Source of the DNA: Agelas oroides
Taxonomy: Eukaryota; Porifera; Demospongiae; Agelasida; Agelasidae
NCBI GenBank assembly: GCA_949130485.1
Contig: OX422185.1
Coordinates: forward strand, 18,231,353 to 18,295,352
DNA: 64,000 nt
Direction: 5' to 3'
Part shown: piece by piece, positions 1 through 9,262 of the stretch
How the letters are laid out: each line of letters starts with the position of its first letter
Position numbering within the stretch: the first letter of the stretch is position 1
Translations under genes and position numbers: made by a program
Notes under the pieces: model-generated
What the model saw: only the letters and a program-made list of their open reading frames with translations
Database searches by the model: none
What the model was told of the DNA's origin: nothing

Positions 1-246
1 CGTGAATTTTATTTGCAGAGCAGAAATTATGTTACAGCTTAAAATGCGACCTTTCCAGCTGATTGTGTACTGGTTGGACTCACATATCTGGAGTTGACAT
101 TTGTTGTCTCTAACAGAAATTTTTTTTGTATTAGGTTGTACTATGATATTTTCTGAATACCTGAATGGCCAGTATCAGACAAATTCATGATATTTTCCTG
201 TACAGCTTTATAATATGGTGATAATTCAATATTACTGTCTAAATAC

Positions 247-383
247 CTGAATGGCCAGTTCTCTAGTAGGAGTCACGGTGAGCACCAGTGGTGGTCTTCC
301 CTGGTCATTTCTAGTGAACCCCTCAGCAATCAACTTCTCCAGTAATGGTAGAACAAATGACAGCATCTTTCCTGTTCCGGTTC
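247..383 (-). pseudogene. DDX21/DDX50-like DEAD-box helicase exon remnant (motif I to Ia)
   Basis: Read on the minus strand, the segment encodes a Walker A-like GTGTGKMLSF, then LPLLEKL, then PTRELAIQV, which is motif Ia of DEAD-box RNA helicases. The wording resembles the DDX21/DDX50 (nucleolar RNA helicase II) group. It is bounded by ATAG before the first codon and CAG/GTATTT after the last, as expected for a 137-nt exon with splice sites. Motif I has lost its usual GKT (GKM here). The matching exon at 16336-16472 has the same length and keeps GKT. No other helicase exons lie next to it, so I call it a non-functional dispersed exon. Confidence 0.7.
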
Positions 384-589
384 CTATAAAATGACTTTTC
401 CGGTTTTTAGAATTAGAGAACAAAAACCAGCTTTAACTCATATAGACAAATCAGCATATGTAATCTAGAAGAAGCCTCATCTCAGGCTTTCCCACAGACG
501 AATGAATAAAGCGACGGAAAGCTGGGCAGAGCCTGGGAATGTGGCTATTGTGGGTGTAATACTTGTCTTGTCAACCACATAGGCATTCA

Positions 590-823
590 AACTGATTTTA
601 GAATCGTGCTCATTGAGTGATTTAGCCTACACACAATAGCTCATCAAGTCAGGTGTTCCAGGTGTTGTGGGTTCAATTCCCAGCACCTGCCGGCCTAGCC
701 TCGTACCCGGGCCGTGTGGCCTGGATACGAGGCTACTGCCGGCCTTTTCAATTACGTCTATTTTCATCTCATAACATCTCATGCATGACGCATAATGTTT
801 TAAAAATACCAAGTCAATTTCTG

Positions 824-881
<58 letters not shown>
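590..881 (+). repeat. tRNA-like SINE unit with (CA)n tail, copy A
   Basis: The segment holds GTGGGTTCAATTCCCAG at about 667-683, a good RNA polymerase III B box with a short T-arm-like stem. A non-tRNA body follows and ends in a (CA)n microsatellite at 829-881 and AAACAAAC units. The same body, B box and CA tail recur at 16615-16803. Repetition plus a B box suggests a tRNA-derived SINE. The A box is not clear and no acceptor stem can be drawn, so it is not a tRNA gene. The long CA run gives short open frames on both strands that are not genes. Confidence 0.45.
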
Positions 882-885
<4 letters not shown>

Positions 886-1703
886 AACAAACAAACAGGC
901 TTTTATAACCTTACTTTTGGTATTGACTACTTTAAAATTAGTGGACTCAAACAGTGAATTGAGCATTTAAAAAATTTATAATTAGCTCTTCATAGTTGCA
1001 AGAAAAAAACTCAACTTAACTACCACTCAGCAGCTGTTGTTATAAACACTTGTGTGTTTAGCGATGACTCACATATCTGCTACGAATGTACTGAGTAGCA
1101 TTATGAATATTGACATATACTGAGTGTATTTGAATGCGGACCCCTCCCCCCCTACGTCCACCTCGCATCCACCAGACTTCATTCACATCATAAGTGTTCC
1201 CAGACCTTCCCCGTTTTTCACCGCTCTTCTGCTTCTGCATGTGTATTATACTGAACGCAAACCAAAGAACAAAAACGGGGGAAGCCTGGGAATGAGACTA
1301 CATTTGCATATCTTTCTTGGAAAGCAAGCCCTCAACAAGTACTTGTCAAATGCACAAATGAAATTCATGCTCTTATAACAGTATTCACGATAAAACGTGT
1401 ACAATTTGTGTCATACAATGTGAAATCCATAAGTGTTTCATTCAAAGGATCACTTATAAACAAGTTTCACTTAGCTTTCAATATTCCCGACCAGATAAAT
1501 ACTGACGGAAGAAATGAGTTTGTTTTGTTTCTTGAATTTTTGGAAGGCTCATTAATGTACCTAAACACCTCATGAAAGTAAAATTGAACTTTATGTTCAG
1601 TCAATGAGCACACCTCTTGATCGTTGGCAACAAATTCCAAGTCAGTCTCCTCCTCCTGTGAATAATTTCCCTCCCTGAGAGCTACAAGGGAAATTATGGC
1701 TGT
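882..1703. other. No gene seen; half of a palindromic repeat
   Basis: Around 1200-1303 lies one half of the palindromic element found complete at 27362-27496: a CCCCGTTTTT stretch, TATTATACTGAACGC, AACAAAAACGGGG and GCCTGGGAATGAGACTA. Around 1025-1085 is a weak copy of the interspersed ACTTGTGGGTTTA repeat. Open frames here have no recognisable domain. Confidence 0.5.
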
Positions 1704-2108
1704 TACCGTATAGCAGGAAATTTTCGCGAGGTCCAAATTTACGCGATTTTTGTGACCCACGACCAAAGCACTAAAATAAAAACGATGAAATAACCGCGAA
1801 AATTTGAACACGTGAACTTTTGCGTGAACATTCGCACTCGTAGAAATTTTCGCACGTGCATTTTGTGCGCTATGGTCTCGCTCGATCTGACGACGGCACT
1901 GCATCGCTATTTCAAACCGGCAGACGACGTCCTACCGTCTCTCATGGGAGATCTTTCGTCCTCTGTTAGCCCAGCGATGAAAAAGGGGCGTGGTCAATAG
2001 CTCGCACTAGCGCTAAACGCGAAAATTAAAGCCGCGAAAATTTCTTATGGAGGAGAAATGGGATTTTCGCGAAAATTTGGACCAGCGAAAATTTTCCGCT
2101 ATACGGTA
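1704..2108. mobile_element. MITE with TACCGTATAG ends and TA target duplication, copy 1
   Basis: The ends are TACCGTATAGCAGGAAATT and the inverse AAATTTTCCGCTATACGGTA, with further subterminal matches such as TTTTCGCG and GGTCCAAATTT against AAATTTGGACC. TA at both edges suggests a 2-bp TA target duplication as in Tc1/mariner-type elements. A second copy at 23212-23542 has the same ends. On the plus strand (about 1875-2000) there is a short open stretch encoding RYFKPADD, GDLSSSVS and KGRGQ; copy 2 encodes the same peptide on its minus strand. It is probably a captured or ancestral exon piece. Confidence 0.75.
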
Positions 2109-2297
2109 GTAAACAAACCTCATCCTAGCGCTATGTCCTCCAACATCGTCTGTTTACTGCTATCAATCTCTGACAGTGTGCTATTACTGTAACATACACC
2201 TCATTTTGTGGAATATCTGGTCATATATAACCCGTTACCTAGGCAACATATACATATCTCTTTTCTACAGTGATGTTGCCTAGGTAACAGGTTATAT

Positions 2298-2411
2298 AAT
2301 AGTTAAATCCCTCCCTGGGGGGTGGTCGTTTTATACATATTCATTTGGTGTCGGGCTACACCCAACACCAATAAGTAAAACGACCACCCCCCAGGGAGGG
2401 ATTTAACTATT
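2298..2411. repeat. Fold-back palindrome (GTTAAATCCCTCCC arms), copy 1
   Basis: The arms AATAGTTAAATCCCTCCC and GGGAGGGATTTAACTATT are inverse complements and extend through CTGGGGGGTGGTCG. The loop contains GGTGTCGGG and a CCAACACC partner. A second copy lies at 2978-3081. DNA or RNA of this segment could form a long hairpin. Confidence 0.85.
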
Positions 2412-2619
2412 ACTTATGGACTTCAATCAGCTAAAATTGAAATTATTTAATCGGAGCGAGCGTGAGCGAGCCCCCTTCTAGCGATGCTAACAGCGACTTT
2501 CTTTTATATATATAATTATTATTATATATTATGTGTCGTACGTCGTGCCGCATATCCTAAACTTATCCAATTTAACGCATGTAACGTCAATAAAATACGT
2601 ATATATGTGTACGTGTTCT

Positions 2620-2870
2620 ACAATGGAGTCGTACAGCAATTCTTCAGCAAGAGTCCCCGAGTCATCACGGAACAGAGAAGACAGACTGCAGCGGAACTTT
2701 CATGCAGAGATTGCTGCGTTGGAAATGCAGAAATGTACTACATGCTCGGACCAGGCCTTCAGCTTCGCTCACACTCTACTGAGTGTATGCGCTGTAACCG
2801 AGACAAGCATGTGCCAAAGCTGTACTCATCCATGAACAACATGCCACGCCGCACCAGCCGCGCCGCACCA
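2620..2870 (+). pseudogene. Fragment of a Helitron-type protein (DUF6570-like region)
   Basis: One frame encodes ESSRNREDRLQRNFHAEIAA followed by CTTCSDQ; after a frame change near 2765 another frame encodes ECMRCNRDKHVPKLYSSMNN. A basic REDRL region, then Cys pairs, then CxRCxRDK..PKLYS..NNM matches what I know of the DUF6570 segment in animal Helitron replicase-helicase proteins, where NNMDPG normally follows. The fragment ends at that point, is frameshifted, and lacks Rep and helicase parts, so it is a dead piece. It sits inside the inverted-repeat element 2228-3165. Confidence 0.5.
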
Positions 2871-2977
2871 GCCGCACCGCACCACCCGCTCTGCACGCGC
2901 TTGCGCATCCATCGCATTCGAGCTCACGCTCGCCCCCACAATGCTGTGCATTCACCTAGTTTTATATGGATATTAGT

Positions 2978-3081
2978 AATAGTTAAATCCCTCCCTGGGG
3001 GGTGGTCGTTTTACACATTGGTGTCGGGCGTAGGCCGACACCAATATGCAAGACCACACCCCAGGGAGGGATTTAACTATT
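2978..3081. repeat. Fold-back palindrome (GTTAAATCCCTCCC arms), copy 2
   Basis: This is the same hairpin family as 2298-2411, with arms AATAGTTAAATCCCTCCC and GGGAGGGATTTAACTATT and a GGTGTCGG/CCGACACC inner stem. Confidence 0.85.
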
Positions 3082-3177
3082 ATATAACCTGTTACCTAGG
3101 CAACATCACTGTACAAGAGAGATATGAGCAACATTCTTATATGTTGCCTAGGTAACGGGTTATATTGCAGCAACTGA

Positions 3178-3562
3178 TACTGTAACAAAGCTGAAATTCA
3201 TAGAGATGCTTATCACAATCAACAGATTCCACTGCTACCATATAAGGCAACTGTGGAATTTGTGCATGTTATTAGTTTGAACTAGCACAAAGTCAGGACT
3301 GCAGGAGCAACCTGTATCAAAGAACTCACATGAAGTCAGTTCCTGAGAAGTGAATCCAGTCTGGGATATTCAGTCTATCATACACAAAGAAGGTAGGAGT
3401 TCAAAACATTTAGACCAATCGTTAGTTCTCATTTCTGTCCATGCCCATTTTAACTGTCCATACAGGCTTTTTTTCTGAATATGATTACTAATTTTAATAA
3501 ATCCCAACTACCATCCCTAGTGTGGATGCAAAACTAATAACTAAGTTTGCTTGGCTTTATAT
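3178..3562. repeat. Orphan copy of the kinase-gene upstream segment
   Basis: The block begins with ATTCCACTGCTACCATATAA, runs through AGTCAGGACTGCAGGAGCAA and ACACAAAGAAGGTAGG, and ends with TAAGTTTGCTTGGC and TATATGCATAG. The same order occurs upstream of every kinase-Kelch copy (6697-7100, 26613-27085, 38293-38770, 48081-48345 with 51108-51317, 62170-62510). No kinase gene follows here, because the segment runs into the inverted-repeat element at 3563. It may mark a lost family member or an independent repeat. Confidence 0.65.
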
Positions 3563-5415
3563 GCATAGCCACACTTTAAAAAGGGTGTTACCGTATGTGT
3601 TAACAGGGGAGCCTTCAAACTTCACGAAGTTTCCCTATGATAATCAAAGTGTAACCACTGATAAAATTTGAAGCTACCATAGCAACCATGCACAGCAGGT
3701 GTTACTTTAGTATTACCATACATGGTAATGATGCTGTTAATGTTACGTGCATTTGCAGACATTTTAGCAAAAGTACAAACAACACTGACCATGATGGGTC
3801 ATCTCAGTTGCAGTTGATCCAGGCCAAACTACAACTGAAATTATACTGGAACTAAGTAGGCCTGACTTTGTGCTAGTTCAAACTGCCAATACTAGCAGGA
3901 TGATTCATGCATCATCGTGGGGCAAGCCTGAGCGAGCAATGCATTGCTGATTTAATGGTTTGTCATGGCACACAAACCATGCCTGTTAGTAACGGTAGGA
4001 TTCGTCTACATGTCTGCTCTTCCATGAGTGTGGTAAGCAAAACTTCACTGATGTAGCCATAGCACTGATGACATACATCTCCGGTCAAAGAAGCTACTAC
4101 AGCTACACACACACTTGGACTAAACTTCCGATGACACTGAAGTTAGGAGCTAAATTTCTGGTGCTTATGAGCATGGCCCTTACCTGATGCAAACTCAACT
4201 ACTGTGCGTAATTTGTACCGTCTGTGAGTAGCCTGCCCTTGTCTCTCATGGTTCGCAGCTGCCATACGTGCGTTAATTGAGCCGTCTTCGCTCTGGGTTT
4301 CTTGCACGCCGACACTGAGCTCTGGCAGTGGCCCTTCACCGCAGTACTGACAGCAGAGACTATCCAAGGACGTGCGTCAGTCTTCGTGAAATATTTATGG
4401 TTATGGGATACCACTCGTGCGCGCGTACTTACCGTATATTCTAAATTTATGTATGCACAATACAATTTTCACTAAACAGCCATGACTAGGTGTGTATTTT
4501 TCCAGCCAAATAATTATAGAGTTCAGCAGCTATGTATATGAAGCAGTTTAACGTCAAAAGTGCTAAAAAAATGGACAATGCAGGGCTGGACGAGTGCCTT
4601 CCGGTTGTTTGCGGAACCGGAATTTGGCTGGAAAATTCGCGAACTTTGACCATGCGTGCACGACCGATCCTTAGAGATCTCTCATTGCTTCTCGTGGTGC
4701 GTCTCGACTCATCCTTCATGTTTTGCAGCTATAGCCTAACGTACGCAGCCACCGAGAGTTGGTCAATCTGGACCGCTGACCACGCCCACTTCCATATCCC
4801 GTAACCTTAAATGTGCTCATTTAAAATATACGGTATATGGCCGCAAGCATGCAAACAAGCAAGCATACACACGCACCTGCGCAATGCAGTCATGCTAGTG
4901 TGGGGCTCACTCAGGCTCGCCCCAACTAATATACCCTTTCCCTTGTCCCACCTTTGTTTATGGTTTGTCAGCTCAAGGTTACAATAAGGCATGAATACCT
5001 CCCAGCTAATGTAACAATACATGAATACTGCCCAGAGTTTAATCCTATAGTACATAAATATTTGTCTGAGTCCAGCCAATAATACATGAATACAGTCAAA
5101 TCGCTGGCACAAACACAGAGACATGAATATAGCTAGAGTTCCTCCCCCTTTACTGGAACAAACATTTGTGTGTGCGCATATTGCACCAGTACACTACTAG
5201 GACCACTAAAGGAAACCAGATGCTGAGATGATGTAACATTTAACAGCATCATTAACATGTATGGTGATACTGAAGTAACACCTGCTGTTCATGGTTACCA
5301 TGGTAACTTCATATTTTATCATATGATGAAGTTTGAAGGCGATGTGACTAACCTTTTATATTAACACTCATATTTTAACAGGCATCGTAACACCCTTTTT
5401 GACAGTGTGGCATAG
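3563..5415. mobile_element. Large element with ~180-bp inverted termini
   Basis: The left terminus (about 3563-3755) reads ATAGCCACAC, AAAAAGGGTGTTAC, CCTTCAAACTTCA, CAGCAGGTGTTACTT and ATGATGCTGTTAA in order. The right terminus (about 5230-5415) holds their inverse complements in reverse order (TTAACAGCATCAT, AAGTAACACCTGCTG, TGAAGTTTGAAGG, GTAACACCCTTTTT, GTGTGGCAT). The interior contains a second element (3918-4921). I see no transposase; the element looks non-autonomous and has received a later insertion. Confidence 0.65.
3918..4921. mobile_element. Nested element with GGGGCRAGCCTGAGCGAG ends
   Basis: The left end is GGGGCAAGCCTGAGCGAG and the right end the inverse GCTCACTCAGGCTCGCCCC. 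The element at 60961-61462 has the same ends and related interior sequence (a CACGCCGACNCTG stretch, GTGAAATATTT, GCTCATTTAAAAT, AAGCATACACAC). Isolated ends recur near 21845, 26548, 30698, 36786 and 54233. Minus-strand open frames in 4143-4465 have no recognisable domain and partly match the other copy, so I treat them as element sequence. Confidence 0.6.
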
Positions 5416-5580
5416 ATACTTGATTTCTTGACACAACACATTGAAGATTAAAAACGACATCACAGCACAGAGAATACACCTTTTTATAAAATAAGCCATT
5501 GAATACTGAAGTGGCTCATAAGCTCCTGAGCACATAAATTACCAAGTATCCAAGAAACGGGTGCATGAACAGGTGCGTGG

Positions 5581-6551
5581 GGCCCAGAATGTCTAAATCC
5601 AAAATGTCTAATGCCAGAATGTCTAATACTAGAGCGCATGCGCCCAGAATGTCTAACACTTTGATCAATTGGTACTTGACAGGTTTCGATTGACAGCATA
5701 TACAGTGCTTGACTAATGACAGGTTTTGATTGACAGCAGACATAGAGGTTCTAGTAGTATATAAGAAGCCTAAACATGTCTTTGCATCATTCCCAAAATC
5801 TCAAAAATGGAGTTTATCACCAACCAGAAAGGCGGGCAATCACTAATACGGGATGGAAGCAGGTTTACCTTAAACAGGATAATGGCACTGTGCAGTCACT
5901 TGGACTTACAGATCTATATAAGAATGATCCAGTCATCCGGAGTTTCATTCACAAGACTGCTGCTCTCGCATTTGTGCCACTAACATTTGTACGAATTGCT
6001 TGGAGTGCAATTGAGGCTGATGCACCAGCGATACCAGAAGCAGATGCCTACCGCAACTACTTCGTACAACCTGACTGGACGGTAACTTCCTTCCAAGAAC
6101 ATGGAACTACCACTGCCATGAAGGGCCTCGGACCAACAACCACCTGGAAGGATGGCACAACCGGCTGAAGAGGGTTGCCAGGAAAGCTCACCCTAACTTC
6201 TATGAGTTCATCGAGATTATCTAGAAGGAGCAGGCTGCTACGGAAGTCCCCATTCAACAACTATCAGGCGGTGGAAGAATAAGAGCGAAGAGGAAGAAGG
6301 TGGTGCAGCACAAGGAGACAATCAAGAGACTAACTGAAGAACTTACAAATGGAAGTAGATCTCTAGATTCATTTTTGTCTAGCATTAGCCATTGTGTTGT
6401 TTCTTTTGATTATTAGTTCATTGTATTTGTCTACTGCACATCTTTGTTGGTGAAAATTGCTAACTGTTAACACATTTGGACATTCTGGGTACGTGCACAG
6501 AGAAATTAGATATTCTGGCATTAGACATTTTGGATTTAGACATTCTGGGCC
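5581..6551. mobile_element. Mutator-like element (MULE), 971 bp, non-autonomous
   Basis: The termini are inverse repeats of about 80 bp: 5581-5660 begins GGCCCAGAATGTCTAAATCC and 6472-6551 ends GGATTTAGACATTCTGGGCC, with further matches (AAAATGTCTAATGCCAGAAT against its inverse). The interior carries a broken piece of a MULE transposase (5776-6416). Flanks show AGGTGCGTG at 5571-5579 and AGGTGTGTG near 6563-6571, a possible 9-bp target duplication with one change, but the right copy is offset 11 bp from the repeat end, so I am unsure of the exact boundary. Confidence 0.75.
5776..6416 (+). pseudogene. MULE transposase C-terminal fragment, frameshifted
   Basis: From 5776 the reading frame encodes VQSLGLTDLYKNDPVIRSF and AALAFVPLTFVRIAW; near 6101 the coding frame shifts and continues as GPRTNNHLEGWHNRL, KAHPNFYEFIEII, a TAG at 6222, then KEQAATEVPIQQL and a basic tail ending at TAG 6414. 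Order and wording match the C-terminal part of MULE/FLYWCH-associated transposases (YKND, ALAFVP, RTNN..EGWH, KEQAATE). The DDE catalytic core that normally precedes this is missing. With one frameshift and one stop it cannot make a functional transposase. Confidence 0.8.
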
Positions 6552-6696
6552 TAATTCGAACAGGTGTGTGAAAAAATGACCCACAAAAGCATGATCGTTT
6601 CAGTCAATACTATGGACATGCTTCACTGCTCATAAGCTCCTGATGTACTTTAATCAGCTAAAAATTGTTTGATTTTTACTATTAGAATATATCTAG
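6552..6696. other. Short spacer, no gene
   Basis: Low-complexity AT-rich sequence between the MULE and the upstream segment of the first kinase gene. Nothing recognisable. Confidence 0.6.
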
Positions 6697-7060
6697 TAAC
6701 AAAGCTGAAATTCATAGAGATGCATATCACAATCAACAGATTCCACTACTACCATATAAGATAACAGTTGGCTGTTTGGGGGGTGTATTAGTATTGCCCG
6801 TTTGAATGAACAGCACTGAAGTGCAGAACCCTTGGCGCAAGCTAGATGTGTTCGATTCTGTGCAAAGTCTACTCAGGTGTTTCAGAAGATCTCTTACTCG
6901 CTTGTCACTGTTGGTCGGGCGGGATTTCAGCAACAATTGATCGGCAGATTGTGCAGAACGTTTTCTGAAAATTATTACAATTTTAAATAACCCCAACTTC
7001 AGTTTCTAGTATGGATAGTCAATAGGATGAGAATTAAGTTTGCTTAGCTCTATATGCATA
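6697..7060. repeat. Shared upstream segment of kinase copy 1
   Basis: This segment starts with TAACAAAGCTGAAATTCATA and ATTCCACTACTACCATATAA and ends with GGATGAGAATTAAGTTTGCT, as in the other family members. The middle (about 6790-6960) differs from the other copies, so part of it has been replaced or lost. The segment is directly continuous with the core promoter region of copy 1, whereas in copies 2 to 4 the two are separated by inserted DNA. Confidence 0.6.
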
Positions 7061-7111
7061 GTATGTATAAACTACTGCAGCTGTAACTTCACTTGCAGGT
7101 CTTGAAGAATA
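7061..7111 (+). promoter_or_regulatory. TATA-like core promoter or 5' splice acceptor of kinase copy 1
   Basis: TATAAA lies at 7066-7071, followed by CTGCAG, GTAACTT and TTGCAGGTCTTGAA, with the ATG at 7112. The distance from the TATA T to the A of CAG is 31 nt, which fits a TATA-initiator pair with a very short leader. The same TTNCAG also fits a 3' splice site after an unseen 5' exon. Copies 2 and 4 have the same spacing of 32 nt; copy 3 has a degraded TATA and in copy 5 the TATA part is inverted. The sequence alone cannot decide between the two readings. Confidence 0.4.
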
Positions 7112-9262
7112 ATGGCTCAGCAGCCCCAAACTCAGCATGAGTTTTGTTATCAAAGAGTTGAACTCCTCAAAACTGAGTCTCTTGGAATTGGATCGTATGG
7201 CATTGTCTACAAGGCCATGTGTGACGACTTGCCCTGTGCTGCTAAAATTCTCCACCCTGCCCTCTTTCAGTTCACTGCCCAAGGAACTACAATTGTCATG
7301 CGAAAGTTTGAGCAAGAGTGCCGTCTTTTAAGCGCCATAAAGCATCCACACATTGTCCAGTACTTGGGCACATACCATGATCCTGAGTCGAGACTGCCGG
7401 TGCTCTTAATGGAGTTAATGGATGAGAGTTTGACCCGATTCCTGGAGAGATCCCATAAACAAGTTCCCAATCACACTCAGGTAAATCTCTGCCACAACAT
7501 AGCCATGGCCCTCTCCTACCTCCACTCCAATGGCATCATCCATCGAGACTTATCAAGTAACAATGTGTTGTTGATCGCAGGCAGCAGAGCGAAAGTGGCA
7601 GACGTTGGAATGGTGAAGCTTTACAATGTGAACTGCAGCACTGCTCACCTCACGCCCTTCACACTGTGCCCAGGTAAAATGGCATACATGTCTCCAGAAG
7701 CACTAGGGGAGCCTCCTATGTACACTGACAAGCTGGACAGTTTCTCTCTCGGTGTTCTGAGTGTTCAGATCATGACCCGGCAGTTTCCTGACCCTGGAAA
7801 CCGTTTCAAGATCATGGAAATCAATGATCCAAGAATACCCTCTGGTAGAGTTCAGGTTGAAATTCCAGAAATTGAACGTCGACGATCCCACATTGACCTG
7901 ATTGACCCAACCCACCCCCTGCTGCCAGTTGCTCTAGACTGCCTAAGGGACAGAGACAGAGAAAGGCCATCTTGTCATGAGCTTTGTGGTCGCATGTCCA
8001 CACTGAAAGTATCTCCCAAGTACACTGAGAGTGTGCAGCAGTCTCAAGTGAATACCAAACCAACACAAAGTGCCAACAGAGAAAGTAGAGAGAGAGAAAT
8101 ACAACAATCACAACAGATCCGAGACCTTCAACAACAGCTGCACACTAAAGATGACCAGCTGCAAAAGAAGGAACAAGTAAATCAGCAACAACAGAAGCAG
8201 ACTCTGGGACTACAGACTCTTCTCACTGCCAAAGATGAGCAACTAGCTGGTAAAGAAGCAGCCATCGCTGTATATAAGCAAGAGATTCAGCAGCTCAGAA
8301 AACAGCTGCAATCCAGTGCGCAGGCGGAGGCTAGTCGTGCAGCACCAAGTGGGGGTAGCATCAAGCTGAGGTGGAGGGATGGTGGGAGGGCACCAAGAAA
8401 GATGTGTGGAGAAGTGTCTGTTGTGGATGAGAGTGTGGCATATTTCAAACCAATGGGGTACAAGAGTGTATCAGCCTACAATTCTACTAATAACAAATGG
8501 TCTGAACTTCCTGTGTATCCTAACTTTCACTTCAGTCTAGCAATGGTCAACAGTCTCCTCACTGCCATTGGTGGTAGGACACCAAACCATGAAGTCACCA
8601 ACTCACTCCTCAGCCTAACTAATAATAAGTGGACAAAACAGTTTCCTCCCATGCCCACCAAGCGCCGGTTCACTGTTGTAGTGTGCAGTGGTAAGTCTCT
8701 GGTTGTGGCAGGAGGACTGGGAGAAGGAGGCAAGGAACTAATTACTGTTGAAGTGATGGACACAGAGACCCTACAGTGGTCCACAGCAAGCAGCCTCCCA
8801 CACCCACTCTACCAAGCACCAGCAACACTCTGTGGAGACCAGGTTTACATGCTGGGAGGTCGGGATCAGAATGACAAATCAAAGTCAGTATTTACCTGCT
8901 CACTGGCTGCGCTCCTCCAGTCCAGCAAGCCACAGTCACTGGGAGCACGACTGAAGACTTCGTCATTAGCTAGCAGACCTCAAGTGTGGCACCAGCTAGC
9001 TGATACCCCAGCTACCTTATCCACATGTGCCTCACTACATGGACGACTGCTGGCAGTGGGTGGGTGTGATTCACATGATAAAAGGACAACTGTTATTCAC
9101 ATGTACAACACAACAACCAACTCCTGGGAGGTCATCAGCCACATGGCAAGTCCTCGATGTCGATGTTTAGTGGCAGTCCTCCCTCACAATGAACTCATGG
9201 TAGTGGGTGGGCTTAAAACTTATGTCGAGACTGACTCTATAGAAATTGCTAGCATTGTTTGA
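7112..9262 (+). CDS. Kinase / coiled-coil / Kelch protein, copy 1 (716 aa)
   Basis: Residues about 18-295 form a TKL-like protein kinase domain: glycine loop LGIGSYGIVYKA (24-35), candidate ATP lysine K45, HRDLSSNN (144-151) with catalytic D146 and N151, and SPE at 194-196. The DFG motif reads DVG (164-166) here, whereas copies 2 to 5 have DFG; the metal-binding Asp is kept, so activity may be altered rather than lost. Residues about 310-412 are a Gln-rich coiled coil, shorter than in the paralogs. Residues about 420-716 hold four to five Kelch repeats, seen as GG doublets followed by NNKW, LQW or NSW. The frame is uninterrupted. There is no signal peptide or membrane segment, so I infer a cytosolic signalling protein that may self-associate through the coiled coil and bind a ligand through the propeller. 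The true partner is unknown. Confidence 0.9.
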   Translation: MAQQPQTQHEFCYQRVELLKTESLGIGSYGIVYKAMCDDLPCAAKILHPALFQFTAQGTTIVMRKFEQECRLLSAIKHPHIVQYLGTYHDPESRLPVLLMELMDESLTRFLERSHKQVPNHTQVNLCHNIAMALSYLHSNGIIHRDLSSNNVLLIAGSRAKVADVGMVKLYNVNCSTAHLTPFTLCPGKMAYMSPEALGEPPMYTDKLDSFSLGVLSVQIMTRQFPDPGNRFKIMEINDPRIPSGRVQVEIPEIERRRSHIDLIDPTHPLLPVALDCLRDRDRERPSCHELCGRMSTLKVSPKYTESVQQSQVNTKPTQSANRESREREIQQSQQIRDLQQQLHTKDDQLQKKEQVNQQQQKQTLGLQTLLTAKDEQLAGKEAAIAVYKQEIQQLRKQLQSSAQAEASRAAPSGGSIKLRWRDGGRAPRKMCGEVSVVDESVAYFKPMGYKSVSAYNSTNNKWSELPVYPNFHFSLAMVNSLLTAIGGRTPNHEVTNSLLSLTNNKWTKQFPPMPTKRRFTVVVCSGKSLVVAGGLGEGGKELITVEVMDTETLQWSTASSLPHPLYQAPATLCGDQVYMLGGRDQNDKSKSVFTCSLAALLQSSKPQSLGARLKTSSLASRPQVWHQLADTPATLSTCASLHGRLLAVGGCDSHDKRTTVIHMYNTTTNSWEVISHMASPRCRCLVAVLPHNELMVVGGLKTYVETDSIEIASIV

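Larger units (their letters stand above)
115..1020. repeat. Dispersed duplication, copy A (helicase exon plus SINE-like unit)
   Basis: This block is paralogous to 16225-16990. Both contain, in the same order, a GACAAATTCATGATAT stretch, a minus-strand DDX21-like exon, a short TAGCCTC-type insert, a tRNA-like segment with a CA-repeat tail, and a tract near an ACACTTGTG(T/G)GTTTAG motif. A third partial copy is split by the element at 32106-35330. The copies are diverged, so this is an old duplication and not an assembly artefact. From about 1 to 115 I see nothing recognisable. Confidence 0.7.
2228..3165. mobile_element. Element with ~190-bp compound terminal inverted repeats
   Basis: The left end carries TATAACCCGTTACCTAGG, then TGTTGCCTAGGTAACAGG, then a fold-back palindrome (2298-2411). 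The right end carries the same three parts in inverse order: palindrome (2978-3081), ACCTGTTACCTAGGCAAC, and GTTGCCTAGGTAACGGG. Each terminus is therefore itself a nested palindrome and the two termini are inverse copies. The 560-bp interior holds a Helitron-like coding fragment. Either the whole is one non-autonomous element, or two fold-back elements flank older Helitron DNA; the matched order of parts favours the first. Confidence 0.65.

Noticed and set aside
660..690. tRNA gene
   Set aside because: A B box is present, but there is no acceptor stem and no clear A box; the segment is repeated with a CA tail, which fits a SINE.
627..970. Open frames through the CA microsatellite near 830-880
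   Set aside because: Poly-(VC) and poly-(TH) translations come from the CA repeat.
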